Source of the DNA: Quillaja saponaria
Taxonomy: Eukaryota > Streptophyta > Magnoliopsida > Fabales > Quillajaceae
Assembly (NCBI GenBank): GCA_029379385.1
Contig: CM055606.1
Coordinates: forward strand, 4,030,001-4,094,000
Length of the DNA: 64,000 nt
Direction of reading: 5' to 3'
Below, in pieces: positions 11,601-21,945 of the stretch (position 1 is the first letter of the stretch; each line of letters opens with the position of its first letter). The notes under the pieces were generated by a model. The model worked only from the letters and a program-made list of their open reading frames with translations. It had not been told where the DNA came from and ran no database searches. The position numbers and the translations under genes were made by a program.

Positions 11601-14600
11601 ATTTGACTCAAAACGACTATTTCATAATCCAATTAAGACTCTGGTCTGCCTAGCAGCCTGTTAGACGGTAGCATTAATTAATTTAATTAGGTAACTATGT
11701 GGAACTTTTTGGGCCTTTTTTTTTTTTTTTTTTTTTTGACATTAAGACTCTGACAATGCTAGGCAGCCTGTTAAATAGTAGCATTAATTAATTTAATTAT
11801 ATTAATTTATGGAACTTTTTGGGCCTTTTTTTTTATAATCAATGTTATATAGTATGGAAGTGCAAATGTTTGCTAGAAAATTAATTTTCAGCAGATTTAC
11901 TGATTAATTGAAGGAGGACTAAGAAGCGATCAATTATGGGTTTTTGCGTGGTTGCCTATTCACATAAATTGGTTCATTTTGGCATTTCAATATCCCATGT
12001 CAGAAAAATAAAATCTGAAAATACTAAGGGACAGAAGTCACAAAACAGAGAGATATATGGAGAAAGATATATTTACATGCATGAAAGTTGTTGGTTTTAA
12101 ATGTTTGCATCATCTGTTTCTGCTTAGTATAGAAGAAGCACTGTGAGAATCCATTTCCACACTTTCCCCTTTAATAACTTGGTCTCCCTCTCACGGTTCT
12201 ATTTCTTTTTGATAAATGACCATCGCATCTACAAAGCTCAAGCTTGTAGTGAATGAAATTCTTTAACAATTTGTCTATTCTAACACTCCTCACATGTGGG
12301 CTTGTTACTTTTCTTTTAAATAAATGAATCGGCCGACACGTGAATTTTATGATTTTAATTGAGGGTGCAGATGACAGAAGCTGAATTCGAACTAAGCACC
12401 TCCTGCTCTAATACCATGATAAATTACCACCTCATCTACAAAGCTCAAGCGTGTAGTGAGGGAGGTTCTTTAATCATTTGTACATTCTAAAATTTTCGTT
12501 TTTTGAAGCTTTCATTTGTACATTCTAAATATCCATTTCATTCTTCTATGCCATTAACTTGCAAAATAAAACAAAAAAAAACAAAAACAAAATTGTCAAC
12601 TTTAATGTAGTTGCCAAGCTATATATATGGATATGGATTTTTGTGATTGATTAATTCAATTTACTTTTTCAGTTTCAATTTTTTAATGTTGAATAAGAGC
12701 GTATATAGGTGAATCCTTCGATTTTTATACTTAACTTCTAACCTTCAGTTTAGATGAAAAAAAGTTTAAACAACATGTGAATATGGATAGTACTCTGTCT
12801 TTCCAGATAGTAGTATTTAAATTATATATTTCATAATGCCTATGATTTATCCATTAGTTCTTACATGAATATCAATATTTTTGGATTCTTTTTTTCATAG
12901 GTTATTTAATTCTTATTGGCATTTCATTTTTACTTTTCAATTTTATGAAGACTCAACCAATTCAAGTTGAAAACTCGAGTTTGACAACTGCATAAAATGC
13001 ATGCAGTAAAATTGCACCTCCAGCAAAAAGCAAGACATTGAACCCCAAACCACTTCTTCAAACAGACTAGGAAATGTACATTTGCAGATTTGAAATAAAA
13101 ATTAAGATTAAAAAGAATGAATATACTAACCTGAAGTTCTTGTTCACAGCTTTTAAGTCTTTCAGTGGAATCTTTTACTTGCCGGAAACATTTATGCAGC
13201 TGCAGAATTTTCACACATCAATTAGAAATGAAAAAGTTAATCCAAAATACCTATGGTTAACAATAATGATTAGTGATTACCTTGGTCAACTGCATCTGAC
13301 GGTATGAAGAGTGTTTCTTTGCACTAATCAATGCATCCTCGAGCTTCTGCATTAATGAACATCTCAATCAGAAAAAAAAATCCTATATATTGAAGTACGC
13401 AAAAGAAAATGTAGATATTAATAGTAAAAGGCTATAAAAGTGACAGCATGGTAACAATGGAAAATTTACCATAGATTTCTTCTGTAAATCCGAAACAATA
13501 AATTGCTTCTCCTCCAACTTGGCTTCAAACTGAGAAACCTGACAAGCCACTTTACTTCAGTCTCTTGTTCTATTAACACACGGTAGGCAGAAAAATAACA
13601 GATAGAAGGAAACACAGTAAACTTTGGAATGCTTCATTAAACACCACTTAGGAAGTTGTATCCTGAGTTCTGACTCAAGCATATAGCAGTGAATGGAATT
13701 CTGAGTTTATATATTTTTTGCATGCCCATGTGCTTCTGAAAAATAATTATGTGCTAATCACAAATCAAATGCACAATCTAGCACTAATGTTAATCCTACT
13801 TTAAAATCAACAAAAAAAGAAGATGCACCAATGCCTTTACAGCAAGATCAGTTAAGAAAAAAGTAAAGTGATTCTTTTCATTTAAATGATAAATAGATGA
13901 CAAACCTCATTTCTGAGTTGTTCAAGCCTTTGAGTTGATCGCTCTAGTTGATCTTTTGCCTGAAATGAAATCCACATGTAGACATGGACATAACATAAGA
14001 GTTCCACAATCAGTTTTTGCACAAGTTCATGCATGTACTAAACCACCTTAACAAAAATATACATGAATGACTAAATTACCTGATCACTATAATTATGATT
14101 GGAATCTGGCGAAAGCTCCAGACCAGGTTGAACAGTATTGGTAAAACTGCAGAACAAAAAACCAAGTATGCTGAAATCAAGCCATATTGAACAAAAAACC
14201 AAGTGGTAGCAAATTTCAATTGGTGGCACTATACAAGAAGGTAAAATTCAACCAGTTCTTCAAATTTTGACAGCTTATTTTTATGATAAATTTTCTTCAA
14301 TACCTTCAGACTTCCATAAAACATCAACTATATGATGTTGAAACTGAACAAAACTACAGGAGAGTTGCAGAAATCAAGTCTCCTTACTTATCTCAGAGTG
14401 GAAAAGACTGAATAATGTAAAAGCCAACTTCACTAATACCTAACAGAAACTGCCACTGCATATTCATTAATAAATCATATCCAAACCACAAACTCCCATG
14501 AGATAATCAATAAAGTAGTCATGAGACAAATACACATTATCAGAATTCAAGATTCCTCTTCACTGAACTAAAACTGAAATGACCAACAAAAATAAAGAAC

Positions 14601-16276
14601 AGGAGGGGGGAGACAGAGAGAGAGATCTTACCAATTCCTTCTCCTAGAGAGTTCATCTCTCTCCAATTCAGCAATAGTATCATGACCACTGGTCTTATCC
14701 ATATCCCTGTCTCTATCCAAACCAAAGTTACGGTCTCTTTCCCTATCCCGAGCATGGTCCCCACTGTGTTCTTGTTCATTATACTCCTGAGTTCTGTCTT
14801 GATCCTGATCTTTATTTAGTAAAGCACCTCTTGCTTGATCAGGCTCACGTATAGGATCATATCTTCTATCCCTAACTCGACCAAGGTCTCGAGACCTATC
14901 ACGCTCTCTAGACAAATCACTGCTTCGATTTCGGTTCCAGTTCCTATCACGATCATAACCTCTTTCATGATCTCTACCACGATCCCAGTCGCCATTCCTC
15001 TCCACATTATGATGAACATGCTCCCTATTAAAATTTGACCTTCCACCTCGAGTCCTTACATCACTTACTTTAATAATTCGTCCATCAATGGCCTGATTCA
15101 GTGCTTCAAAATATTAGAGGTTTAAACTTAAACCATCAACATAACTAAATTATACCCAACCCCTCGCCCCCCCCCCCCCCCCGCCAGTTTATGTTTAAGG
15201 CACCTCTGCTTCACTTAATAGTAAAGGGAAAATGATATCAACATTGTTTGAAGGTTGAAACCCAATGAATGCATGTACATTACTAACCAAGCACAAGAAA
15301 AAAAAAAAAAAGTAACTAGGAAGATTACATACTCTTCCGTTCATGTCATTAATTGCATCAACAGCTGATCGAGGATTTGTGTAAGTAACAAAGCCATAGC
15401 ACTTTCCCCTACTCCCATGATCATTTATAATCTGCAGGTTCAATGGGATATCAATATCTAGTTATCAGTAAAATGGTGCTTGTGGGGATAAGACAAGAAT
15501 GCTCCTCAGAAGATAAAAGAAAATCCTTTTCCTTTCTCCTATATATTGATGTGCCCACGAGTTCATCAAATCTTACATAACTGAAAATATAGTGTATCAG
15601 CTGCATATCTGCTATCCCTAAACAAGAAACTTGGAATTCCACTATTCCATATTACACAATTAACATAAATGATATGGTCAACTCACAGATGCAAAGTTCG
15701 GTTAGATAGTGTCCAAATGAGTTGGGAAAAGAATGAACACCAACTAGTTTTATTAGGCTTCTTGTTGTTTAAGTGTCTAAATGCGTTGAGTTCAAAGATA
15801 ACAGCTAAATCATTCAGCATAGGAATTTACATCTATTAGGTCCACATGCTCTCAAGATTATTATTTGGAAGGTGATTCAACATAAGTATGTGAGAAATAT
15901 ATATATATATATATATTAGCTTCAAATGGGTGCTTTGTAAATAACATTACTTTCTCGGACAGTCCTTTGAACCCTTATAGGAACACATTTCTATCCAATT
16001 CAATAGTTGAATTCGTCACTTCACTGATTTCCCAGAGCACCCCAACACCAAAAAAGAGGTACACTTATAACCCTAATTTCGTGAAACCCTAAAAATAAAA
16101 TTGGGAATTAGTCAGGTTCGGCCTTCGGGCATACGAGAATGTGTAAGCAGAAGGACAGAGAGTACCTTGACAGCAACTATGGCGCCATAAAAATCGAAGA
16201 CTCTACGGATGCTATCTTCGGTGGAGTCGTAGGAGAGACCTCCAATATATATGGAGCTCTCGTCGTCAATCGTCAT
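8652..16276 (-). CDS. RRM RNA-binding protein with Arg/Asp-rich region and C-terminal coiled coil, 9 exons
   Basis: Exons (minus strand): 16276-16166, 15431-15333, 15092-14632, 14146-14080, 13959-13906, 13538-13470, 13346-13281, 13199-13131 and 8732-8652. Every border is GT/AG and phases agree, giving 358 aa. Residues 7-80 form an RNA recognition motif: RNP2 is SIYIGGL, and RNP1 is KCYGFVTY in exon 2. Residues about 95-235 are dominated by RD/DR/ER dipeptides, as in spliceosome-associated RS/RD proteins. The remaining exons encode a coiled coil (DQLERSTQRLEQLRNE, FEAKLEEKQFIVSDLQKK). The tail is ALVDMAMLESDDG...IGNA. The start ATG at 16276 immediately precedes the RRM. Inference: a nuclear pre-mRNA-processing factor; I cannot name the exact orthologue. 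The last exon lies 4.4 kb from exon 8, across a repeat-filled intron, and is the least certain join. Confidence 0.85.
9860..10815 (+). mobile_element. 5'-truncated LINE (L1-type) remnant in the last intron of the RRM gene
   Basis: The plus strand, opposite to the host gene, reads in broken frames as the C-terminal end of a plant LINE ORF2. A degenerate linker region (about 9860-10200) is followed by the zinc-knuckle/zf-RVT region near 10210-10420, with KVKVFVW, a C-x-x-x-N-x-H pattern and HHFLHCPYVWTLW. It ends near 10805 with TTCCATAATGAAATTTC-type sequence and a short A-rich tail, the standard plant L1 3' end. Multiple stops (for example in the FVW-stop-VLN stretch) show it is dead. The 5' boundary is approximate. 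Confidence 0.75.
11632..11830. repeat. Two-copy tandem repeat of about 90-110 bp in the RRM intron
   Basis: Copy 1 (11632-11737) and copy 2 (11741-11830) both begin ATTAAGACTCTG, share the words AGCAGCCTGTTA / GGCAGCCTGTTA and TAGCATTAATTAATTTAATTA, and end GGAACTTTTTGGGCC followed by a T tract (over 20 T in copy 1). A local duplication. Confidence 0.85.
12210..12492 (-). mobile_element. TRIM (terminal-repeat retrotransposon in miniature), 283 bp
   Basis: Two 76-bp direct repeats, 12210-12285 and 12417-12492, flank about 130 bp. Read on the minus strand, the right copy ends CATTTATCA-like (AATTTATCA) and is followed directly by TGGTATTAGAGCAGG (12402-12416), a one-mismatch version of the initiator-tRNA-Met primer-binding site TGGTATCAGAGC. 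The left copy begins TGTTAGAATAG. Short LTRs, PBS and no coding capacity define a TRIM. No clear target-site duplication was seen. It sits in the same transcriptional orientation as the RRM gene. Confidence 0.75.
15167..15182. repeat. C16 homopolymer in intron 2 of the RRM gene
   Basis: Sixteen consecutive C residues, highly unusual in this AT-rich window, sit in the intron between exons 2 and 3 of the RRM gene. The exact length is likely unreliable in any assembly. Confidence 0.85.
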
Positions 16277-19200
16277 TTTCGGTCAGTAAGTGTTCGCTAC
16301 GAAGGATGCCTTCTTCCCACACTTTACACTGCCGTGGTCCGTGGAGCCTGGGAGGGGCTTTCAGCTGGTTTGACGGCTTCGTTGAAGTCAATTTTTATTT
16401 GACAAAATGACAATGTTTTGTTTGATTAAATTTATTATAATTTTTTAATTAATGTTCAAAATTTGAGAAATATGATATTCTTACTCGGAAACTATCTTGG
16501 AAAATAATTTTAGGCAAAATATATAAAGCCTCACTTTATCTTTAAAGTACCTAAGTGTCATACTTTTTTTTTTTTTCATAACAAATGAGTTATAATATTT
16601 TTTTATATTTATGCGTTTAGTTTTTTTGTCTTAATAGCAATGCATTTAACTCAATTTTTTTAATTTTATTATATTACTTTTCAAGAAAACCTTGTGTGAA
16701 TTTAAAACATAAATTCTATCATTTGTAAAATTAAAAACTAAACAAGTAATATATATAAATTTATTCTTGAAAATAAAATTTTTTTCCTTGAAGGGAAAAA
16801 AATTATTATGAAATGAGAGGATTAAAAATTATTATTAACTTTTAGATTATTTTATTCTTTCAAGAATAATTATATAAAATGTATTATTTTTTTAATTTAT
16901 ATTATATGAATTTTTTGAAAAAATTCACTATTTTAATTAATATTTTAAACTTACAACATTTTAAAAAATACAAATGCGAAAGTGGTAAGAAAATATTTTA
17001 TTTTAATATTTATGACTTAGAGGCAAATGCCATCGCCACCTTCAATATCGCACGACAGCTCTAATGGCCAAGCTCCAAGGGCTGAAATGCTCAGAATGGC
17101 CATACGGATGCTGTTAGGATATGGATTAGAGGTTTATCTTGTCAATAAATGGTAAAAAATGGTGTGGAGTCCTGCTGCGCATGGAGGACCAAGGCATCCT
17201 CTTAAATCAAGCTTCAGGTACGTTGATTGCAAAACGACCTACAATACTATAGTGGGCTTAAACCAGTGGTGCGAGGTTGGGGGAGTCAAGAAACCCAAAT
17301 CATATGGTTCCACTAACAGCGCCAATGTTGATGTCGGATTTGACCGAGCTTGACATCTAATCAATGAGACCTCCTTCCCTGTTAGCAATTTAATGCTTAA
17401 GTTATTAGAGAGATAAGCAAATATTTATGTAGAAAGAAAGAGCAAGAGAAGTGAGTGAGCTCCTAAGCTTAGGAGAGGGATCATATTTGTAGGAGAGGGA
17501 TCATATTTATAGGAGAGTGTTGGGCCTAGGTCAATTACTGTATTAACAATAGTATGATGATATTAAACTTAAGCTTGAAGCTATGTTCAATTATGCGGAG
17601 TTTTTATTCAAAGATTGAACCAGTAGAAGATCAAAAAGAGATTTATATATATATATATATATATGTAAATTATAGACTTTATTGGAGAACGGATCTCATG
17701 GAGAGTATTTTGATGGAGAGGTCGATTAAGAGCATACATAAAACAAAAAACAAAAAATAAAAAACAAAACTGATTTACTCAATTTATTACTCACCCATTT
17801 GATTCCATCCTGAGCGACAACAACTAATGGAACTTGAGTCCTCACTTTATTTTTTTTGTTGTAAAATCTCATCTGCTAATAAGTTTCTATTCCAACATGG
17901 AATGAAAAGGGCAATATACTTCCTTTGGGGATATTCTTGAAAGCTGACATCATTCTTCTTCTTCTTTAGAGGGTATGATGATTGTGGGTGGCTCTGCAAA
18001 CCACCGCTAGATTGTGGAGCAACTTGCACGGCCACATCGGCGGCTTGTGAAGGCTAGTTGTAGGAGAGATGAAGAAGACCCAGATTGGAAAAAAGAAGGG
18101 ATTGCAGAAAAAGCTTGACTTGAGTGAGAATTTAATCAAGAATATGTAAGTGGAAACCTGAAGGATGCGTTGGAAAAGGTTAATAGTTTGAATGTGGAGT
18201 TGGAATCACATAATAGGAGGCTAGGAAGCATTTTCTTAGTTTAATATGAAGTTTAATTTCATGAGATTGAGATTTGTATTAGTAATTTTATGAATTGGAG
18301 TTCTCTAAATTTTACTTGTTTTTGGGTTGAGATTCGGGTAGAAATTTATATATTTTGCATTGTATTGTTGAATAGAACTAAATTTGTAATTAAAACTTGG
18401 ATTAGGTTGGGATTGAATAAATTAAACTTGATTTTGACTCATTTAAATAGGATAAGTCAATAATAAATGAAATAGATCAATTTTTTTTTAATGCATTGAA
18501 ATGGTGACGTTTAGTGCTCCCTATGGGATCCAATCTTAGTTAATTATACGCTTTATTGATAGATGAGGTAAGTGGTGGTTAATGTCTCGACTTTGCTATA
18601 TGAACAGTAGATGCGTGTACCAATACTTGTTTGCAAATTGGGAGCTCAAAATTTACAAATTACTGCAGTAAAAGGGCGTAAAAGAAAGATTTGTTCTAAA
18701 ATTAATAATCAACATAATTGTGAATCGTAGTAGAACTACAAATTTGAACTATCATTTATCATTTCTAATAATACTGACCTTACGGAAAAAATGGAGTGGA
18801 CCAAAACTTTAACCCAATATGTTCCATCGTATCCTATTCGAGTATATGACCCACCCACCCCACCCCCCGAGGACAGAGCTAGCCTATGTTGCTGCGTTGT
18901 ATGTGACCCAAATTTAATGCAAGAGAGACTGTGTGAGTGAGAGATCGCTATCGACACGTGGGAGGAAATTGACTCGTGAATCTGGTGGCTAAGGGGGCTC
19001 AGACTCGCATTAGTAAGATGGTCCCTTAACTTTCTTTGAATGGGGGACCCATTTATCAAGTTGGTCTGAAAGTTCCGTAACGGGATCACGTGAAGAAAAA
19101 GAAAATTAAAAGTGGGGCTTCCGGGTCTTCTCCTCTAATGGTTTTTTTTTTTTTTAAACGGGTTGGTTAATGGTTATATCATGGAATAGGAATTATTTTA

Positions 19201-19321
19201 ATAATTTTTTTTTATTAATATTTGATGCTTTTGGAATTGGAAAAAAGGTTTGGAGAAAAAAAAGAAGAAGGGAAATTAGAAAATTCAATTCAAGTGTGAT
19301 AAAGCAGAATACAAAATTTAT
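16277..19321. other. Intergenic region with repeat remnants
   Basis: The first part (about 16400-17000) is extremely AT-rich. Around 17040-17360 there is a GC-richer patch with coding-like but unrecognised sequence, including a 64-codon open frame at 17159-17353. A 26-bp unit (aggagagggatcatatttgt) is repeated at 17473-17520, and a TA microsatellite lies at 17644-17664. A Lys-rich coiled-coil-like stretch at about 18063-18240 (reading KKTQIGKKKGLQKK ... LEKVNSLNVELESHNRRLG with one stop) could be a pseudo-exon but matches no family I know. 18.3-19.3 kb shows nothing further. Confidence 0.4.
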
Positions 19322-20902
19322 TTACACCAAATTATTAGTTTCTGGAACAGCATGCCAAGCCGAAGCCGCAATGAGAGGTCGGCTATGCCAACCTAGAGTC
19401 AAACATCCTTCATTTTCTTCCACACAGTAACCCTCAGCTGAGAACAGAGTCAACAACATGCTGGCTTGCTTAAATGCGTTAGAACCCAAATGCAAACCTC
19501 TAAACCCGGCTTTACCAAGCCGATCCCTCCACATACCCAGTGTTTCGTGACGCTCCACCCGACCCGACCCTTCACAGCACACAACGTTGCATATCTCTCT
19601 TTGTATGTATATTTCCGCTAAGCCTTTCTCGGGTTGGAGCGGACAAGCGTCCAGCGAATCGAACATGGTCGAGTAATAATAAAGTGCTTCCGTAAACCGA
19701 TCCAAGAATCCAGCTTGGTTATGGTTAGCTTCTTGTTCCACCACCGTCATTATTTTCGGGTTTATGTTTCTGATCCACTCGAGAACCACTTCTATTGCCG
19801 AATTACGGGTCGGTTCAGATCCGAGTAACCGGTGGAGCTGCATAATTGAGTTGACCGCTACAGCTTCTTTAGGACTCACTTCAAGCATCCATGGCTTGAC
19901 GTCTTCGAGTCGTGGAGCTGCCACTCCACGAAATGCGAATTGGATGTTGACGGACCGGGCTAACTCGGCCAGTCGCAATCCAATTTCACGGAGCGAGTCA
20001 CGTCCGTCAGGTGAGGGTGGGCCAATGCCAGTCAGTCGAAGTAAAGGGGGCCCACCATGGCGCAGTGCTAGAGCCTGAATCAGAGCTGGCCATTGCAGGC
20101 CGTGCATCAAATTGAAGTCAATGACGTGGACACAATCGTGACCGTCGAAAGCCTCCAGAATTGCTTGATTAGCGGTGAAGTGAGCAAATTTCAGGTACGG
20201 ACAAGCTTCGTAATATTGGTGGTACAGAACCTCGTTTTCGAAAGCTGAGTCGGTAGGTATACCCTGAGGAGCAAAGATCCGGCGGCTCAGAGCATCGATG
20301 AAGTAGCCGGCGACTTTGCCGATGCCACAACTGGTATTCACATGAGTCAACAACCCTTGCATGTCCTCGATTAAAGAACCTGCCAATGCCAGCTCGCCAC
20401 GTTGCAACGAGTTGGCACACGTCATCAGCATGTGGACCAACCTTATACCTAAATCTTCTTCCATCGCCGTAACGACCGTTAGCTGCTGAGGCTGAGCAAG
20501 GTTCGATTGCTGCATCTGAGACGTACGATTGTGATCCATCCAATCGTTATTTGCCGCTGTTAGATTGTGAGTGGGACCTACACCAAGATCAAGAATCTCA
20601 GAAAGATCAGACGGCAGTGATTCGGTCTGATTCAACTCGCTGAGGAGCGAGTCAACCCAGGAGGCAATATCAGAGGGGTTATAGTGTACAGCATCAGAAG
20701 CGAGTTGAGAAATCTCGGCACTGGTGTTGCCCATGAAATTCTCAAGGCGTTCCAGGCGTTGAGCGACTTGATGGAGCTCCGACGACCTGACTTTGTATCC
20801 AGCGCCGGCGAGAAGCCCATCTATCTCCTGCGGCTTGGTGGCCGAGGAATATGAGCTGCCACTGCTGCTACCGGCTGAGGCGGTAGAATCGTACGGACCC
20901 AT
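19322..20902 (-). CDS. DELLA-type GRAS protein with a divergent (DGLLA) regulatory motif
   Basis: Intronless, 526 aa, the usual DELLA gene structure. The N-terminal GA-perception domain is present but altered: D28-G-L-L-A32 stands where DELLA is expected, followed by GYKVRSSE, LERLE (50-54, normally LEQLE) and AVHYNP (71-76, normally TVHYNP). The GRAS domain is complete: leucine-heptad region 1 around 150-230, VHVIDFNLMHGLQWPALIQA (VHIID motif), LTGIGPP, the PFYRE region with TVVEQEANHN, and the SAW motif near the C-terminus (GCLTLGWHSRPLIAASAW). Family knowledge: DELLAs are nuclear repressors of gibberellin responses; GA-bound GID1 contacts the DELLA and VHYNP motifs to trigger SCF-mediated degradation. 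The E-to-G change suggests altered GID1 affinity; this is inference. The sequence looks closer to the divergent RGL-like branch than to GAI/RGA. The start ATG is the first in frame and gives a normal N-terminus. Confidence 0.93.
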   Translation of the reverse strand: MGPYDSTASAGSSSGSSYSSATKPQEIDGLLAGAGYKVRSSELHQVAQRLERLENFMGNTSAEISQLASDAVHYNPSDIASWVDSLLSELNQTESLPSDLSEILDLGVGPTHNLTAANNDWMDHNRTSQMQQSNLAQPQQLTVVTAMEEDLGIRLVHMLMTCANSLQRGELALAGSLIEDMQGLLTHVNTSCGIGKVAGYFIDALSRRIFAPQGIPTDSAFENEVLYHQYYEACPYLKFAHFTANQAILEAFDGHDCVHVIDFNLMHGLQWPALIQALALRHGGPPLLRLTGIGPPSPDGRDSLREIGLRLAELARSVNIQFAFRGVAAPRLEDVKPWMLEVSPKEAVAVNSIMQLHRLLGSEPTRNSAIEVVLEWIRNINPKIMTVVEQEANHNQAGFLDRFTEALYYYSTMFDSLDACPLQPEKGLAEIYIQREICNVVCCEGSGRVERHETLGMWRDRLGKAGFRGLHLGSNAFKQASMLLTLFSAEGYCVEENEGCLTLGWHSRPLIAASAWHAVPETNNLV

Positions 20903-20923
20903 TTGAGAAAACTAAGGCTTTGT

Positions 20924-20965
20924 CTACGAGTTTGGAAATGGGTTTTCGTGGGTTTTGTTGATCAT
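20924..20965 (-). promoter_or_regulatory. Upstream ORF (13 codons plus stop) in the DELLA leader
   Basis: Minus-strand ATG at 20965 opens a frame reading MINKTHENPFPNS, with TAG at 20926-20924, only 21 nt before the DELLA start. With a TATA box near 21112 it should lie within the transcript, so it could reduce translation of the main ORF. Function is inference. Confidence 0.5.
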
Positions 20966-21107
20966 TCTGTTGAAGAGTTAGAAAAAGAGATTCCCTGTGG
21001 GTGACAGTGTGAGAGGGAGTGAGTGATGAAAAAGAGGGAGAAGAGCAGGATTCTGACTCTGAGAGAGAGAGAGAGATGGCTGAGGGCCTGACATGTATCT
21101 GTGCCTG

Positions 21108-21116
21108 TTTTATATA
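21108..21116 (-). promoter_or_regulatory. TATA box of the DELLA gene
   Basis: Minus strand TATATAAAA lies about 206 nt upstream of the DELLA ATG, followed by a CT/GA-rich leader (GAGAGA run near 21061-21075). This predicts a transcription start near 21080 and a leader of roughly 180 nt. Confidence 0.6.
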
Positions 21117-21445
21117 CTTATCAGTATATATTGTATTATATTTTGATATTTTACGATAATATCCCTGCCCTTGCGGTAACATTTGTTTCTAACCCTGTTT
21201 TTAATCATAAATCCTTGCGTCTGATTGAGTCAACCAATATTGAGAGATTTCAGGATCACTACTACAGAAATGACTGAAAGTTCACGGTTGTGGGGTGCAA
21301 ATAAACATAAGTGAGTTATTCAACAGTTTGTGACTTGCTTTGCTTAAATGAGTTTAACCTCACGAAGTTTTTAACACTCTTTCTTACCTTGAGAATGAAA
21401 AACTTTAACATGACTCATTATTGCATGATTCCAAGAAAGACTATA

Positions 21446-21945
21446 TTTTTTTATCCTAAAGATTTGGTGTTTGAATATTAGAAGAGATCAGGTGGTATTG
21501 CATTCCATTCAAAGAAAATAATTTTTTTTTGGCTTAATTACACTTTCAATATTTAATGTTTGACCGAAAACTTATTTTTTTTTTTCTTATATTTTAGAAA
21601 GTTAAAATATTATTTTTATAGTTTTTAAAATCACGTAATGTGATTATTACTGTCATATTTTATCAGAATCTAACTTAGTGGCTAGTAACATAACAAACAG
21701 TATCCTACATAGTTTATTCACATGACATAATGCTAGTTTAACATGTCAGGAAAATAACAGAATGGATTGCATTGCATAATTTTCTAAACTCTAAAGATGG
21801 CAATAAAATTTTTAAAATGTAGAAACGAAACTGAATGCTCAATCAAATTATAAGGACTAAAAGTGTAGTTTAGTTTTTTTTTTTTTTTTTTTTTTTATCT
21901 CAAAGATTTGGTGTTCGAATATTAGAAGAGATCATCTGAAGTAAA
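21446..21945. repeat. MITE-like element bracketed by a direct repeat
   Basis: About 21532-21871 has inverted ends (left CTTAATTACACTTTCAAT; right, inverted, CTAAACTACACTTTTAGT) and an interior motif with CACGTAATGTGATTATT, also present at 48.9 kb and inverted at 56.0 kb. Outside it, a roughly 40-bp direct repeat (AAAGATTTGGTGTT[T/C]GAATATTAGAAGAGATCA) occurs at about 21459 and 21902, after poly-T. It is probably a small non-autonomous transposon family of this genome. Confidence 0.55.

Noticed and set aside
14835..15046. Overlapping frames on both strands around the RD-rich exon
   Set aside because: Shadows of the Arg/Asp repeat-coding exon 3 of the RRM gene.
19764..20078. 104-codon plus-strand frame, and similar frames at 19634-19828 and minus 20169-20543
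   Set aside because: Antisense or out-of-frame shadows of the DELLA gene; no independent domain.
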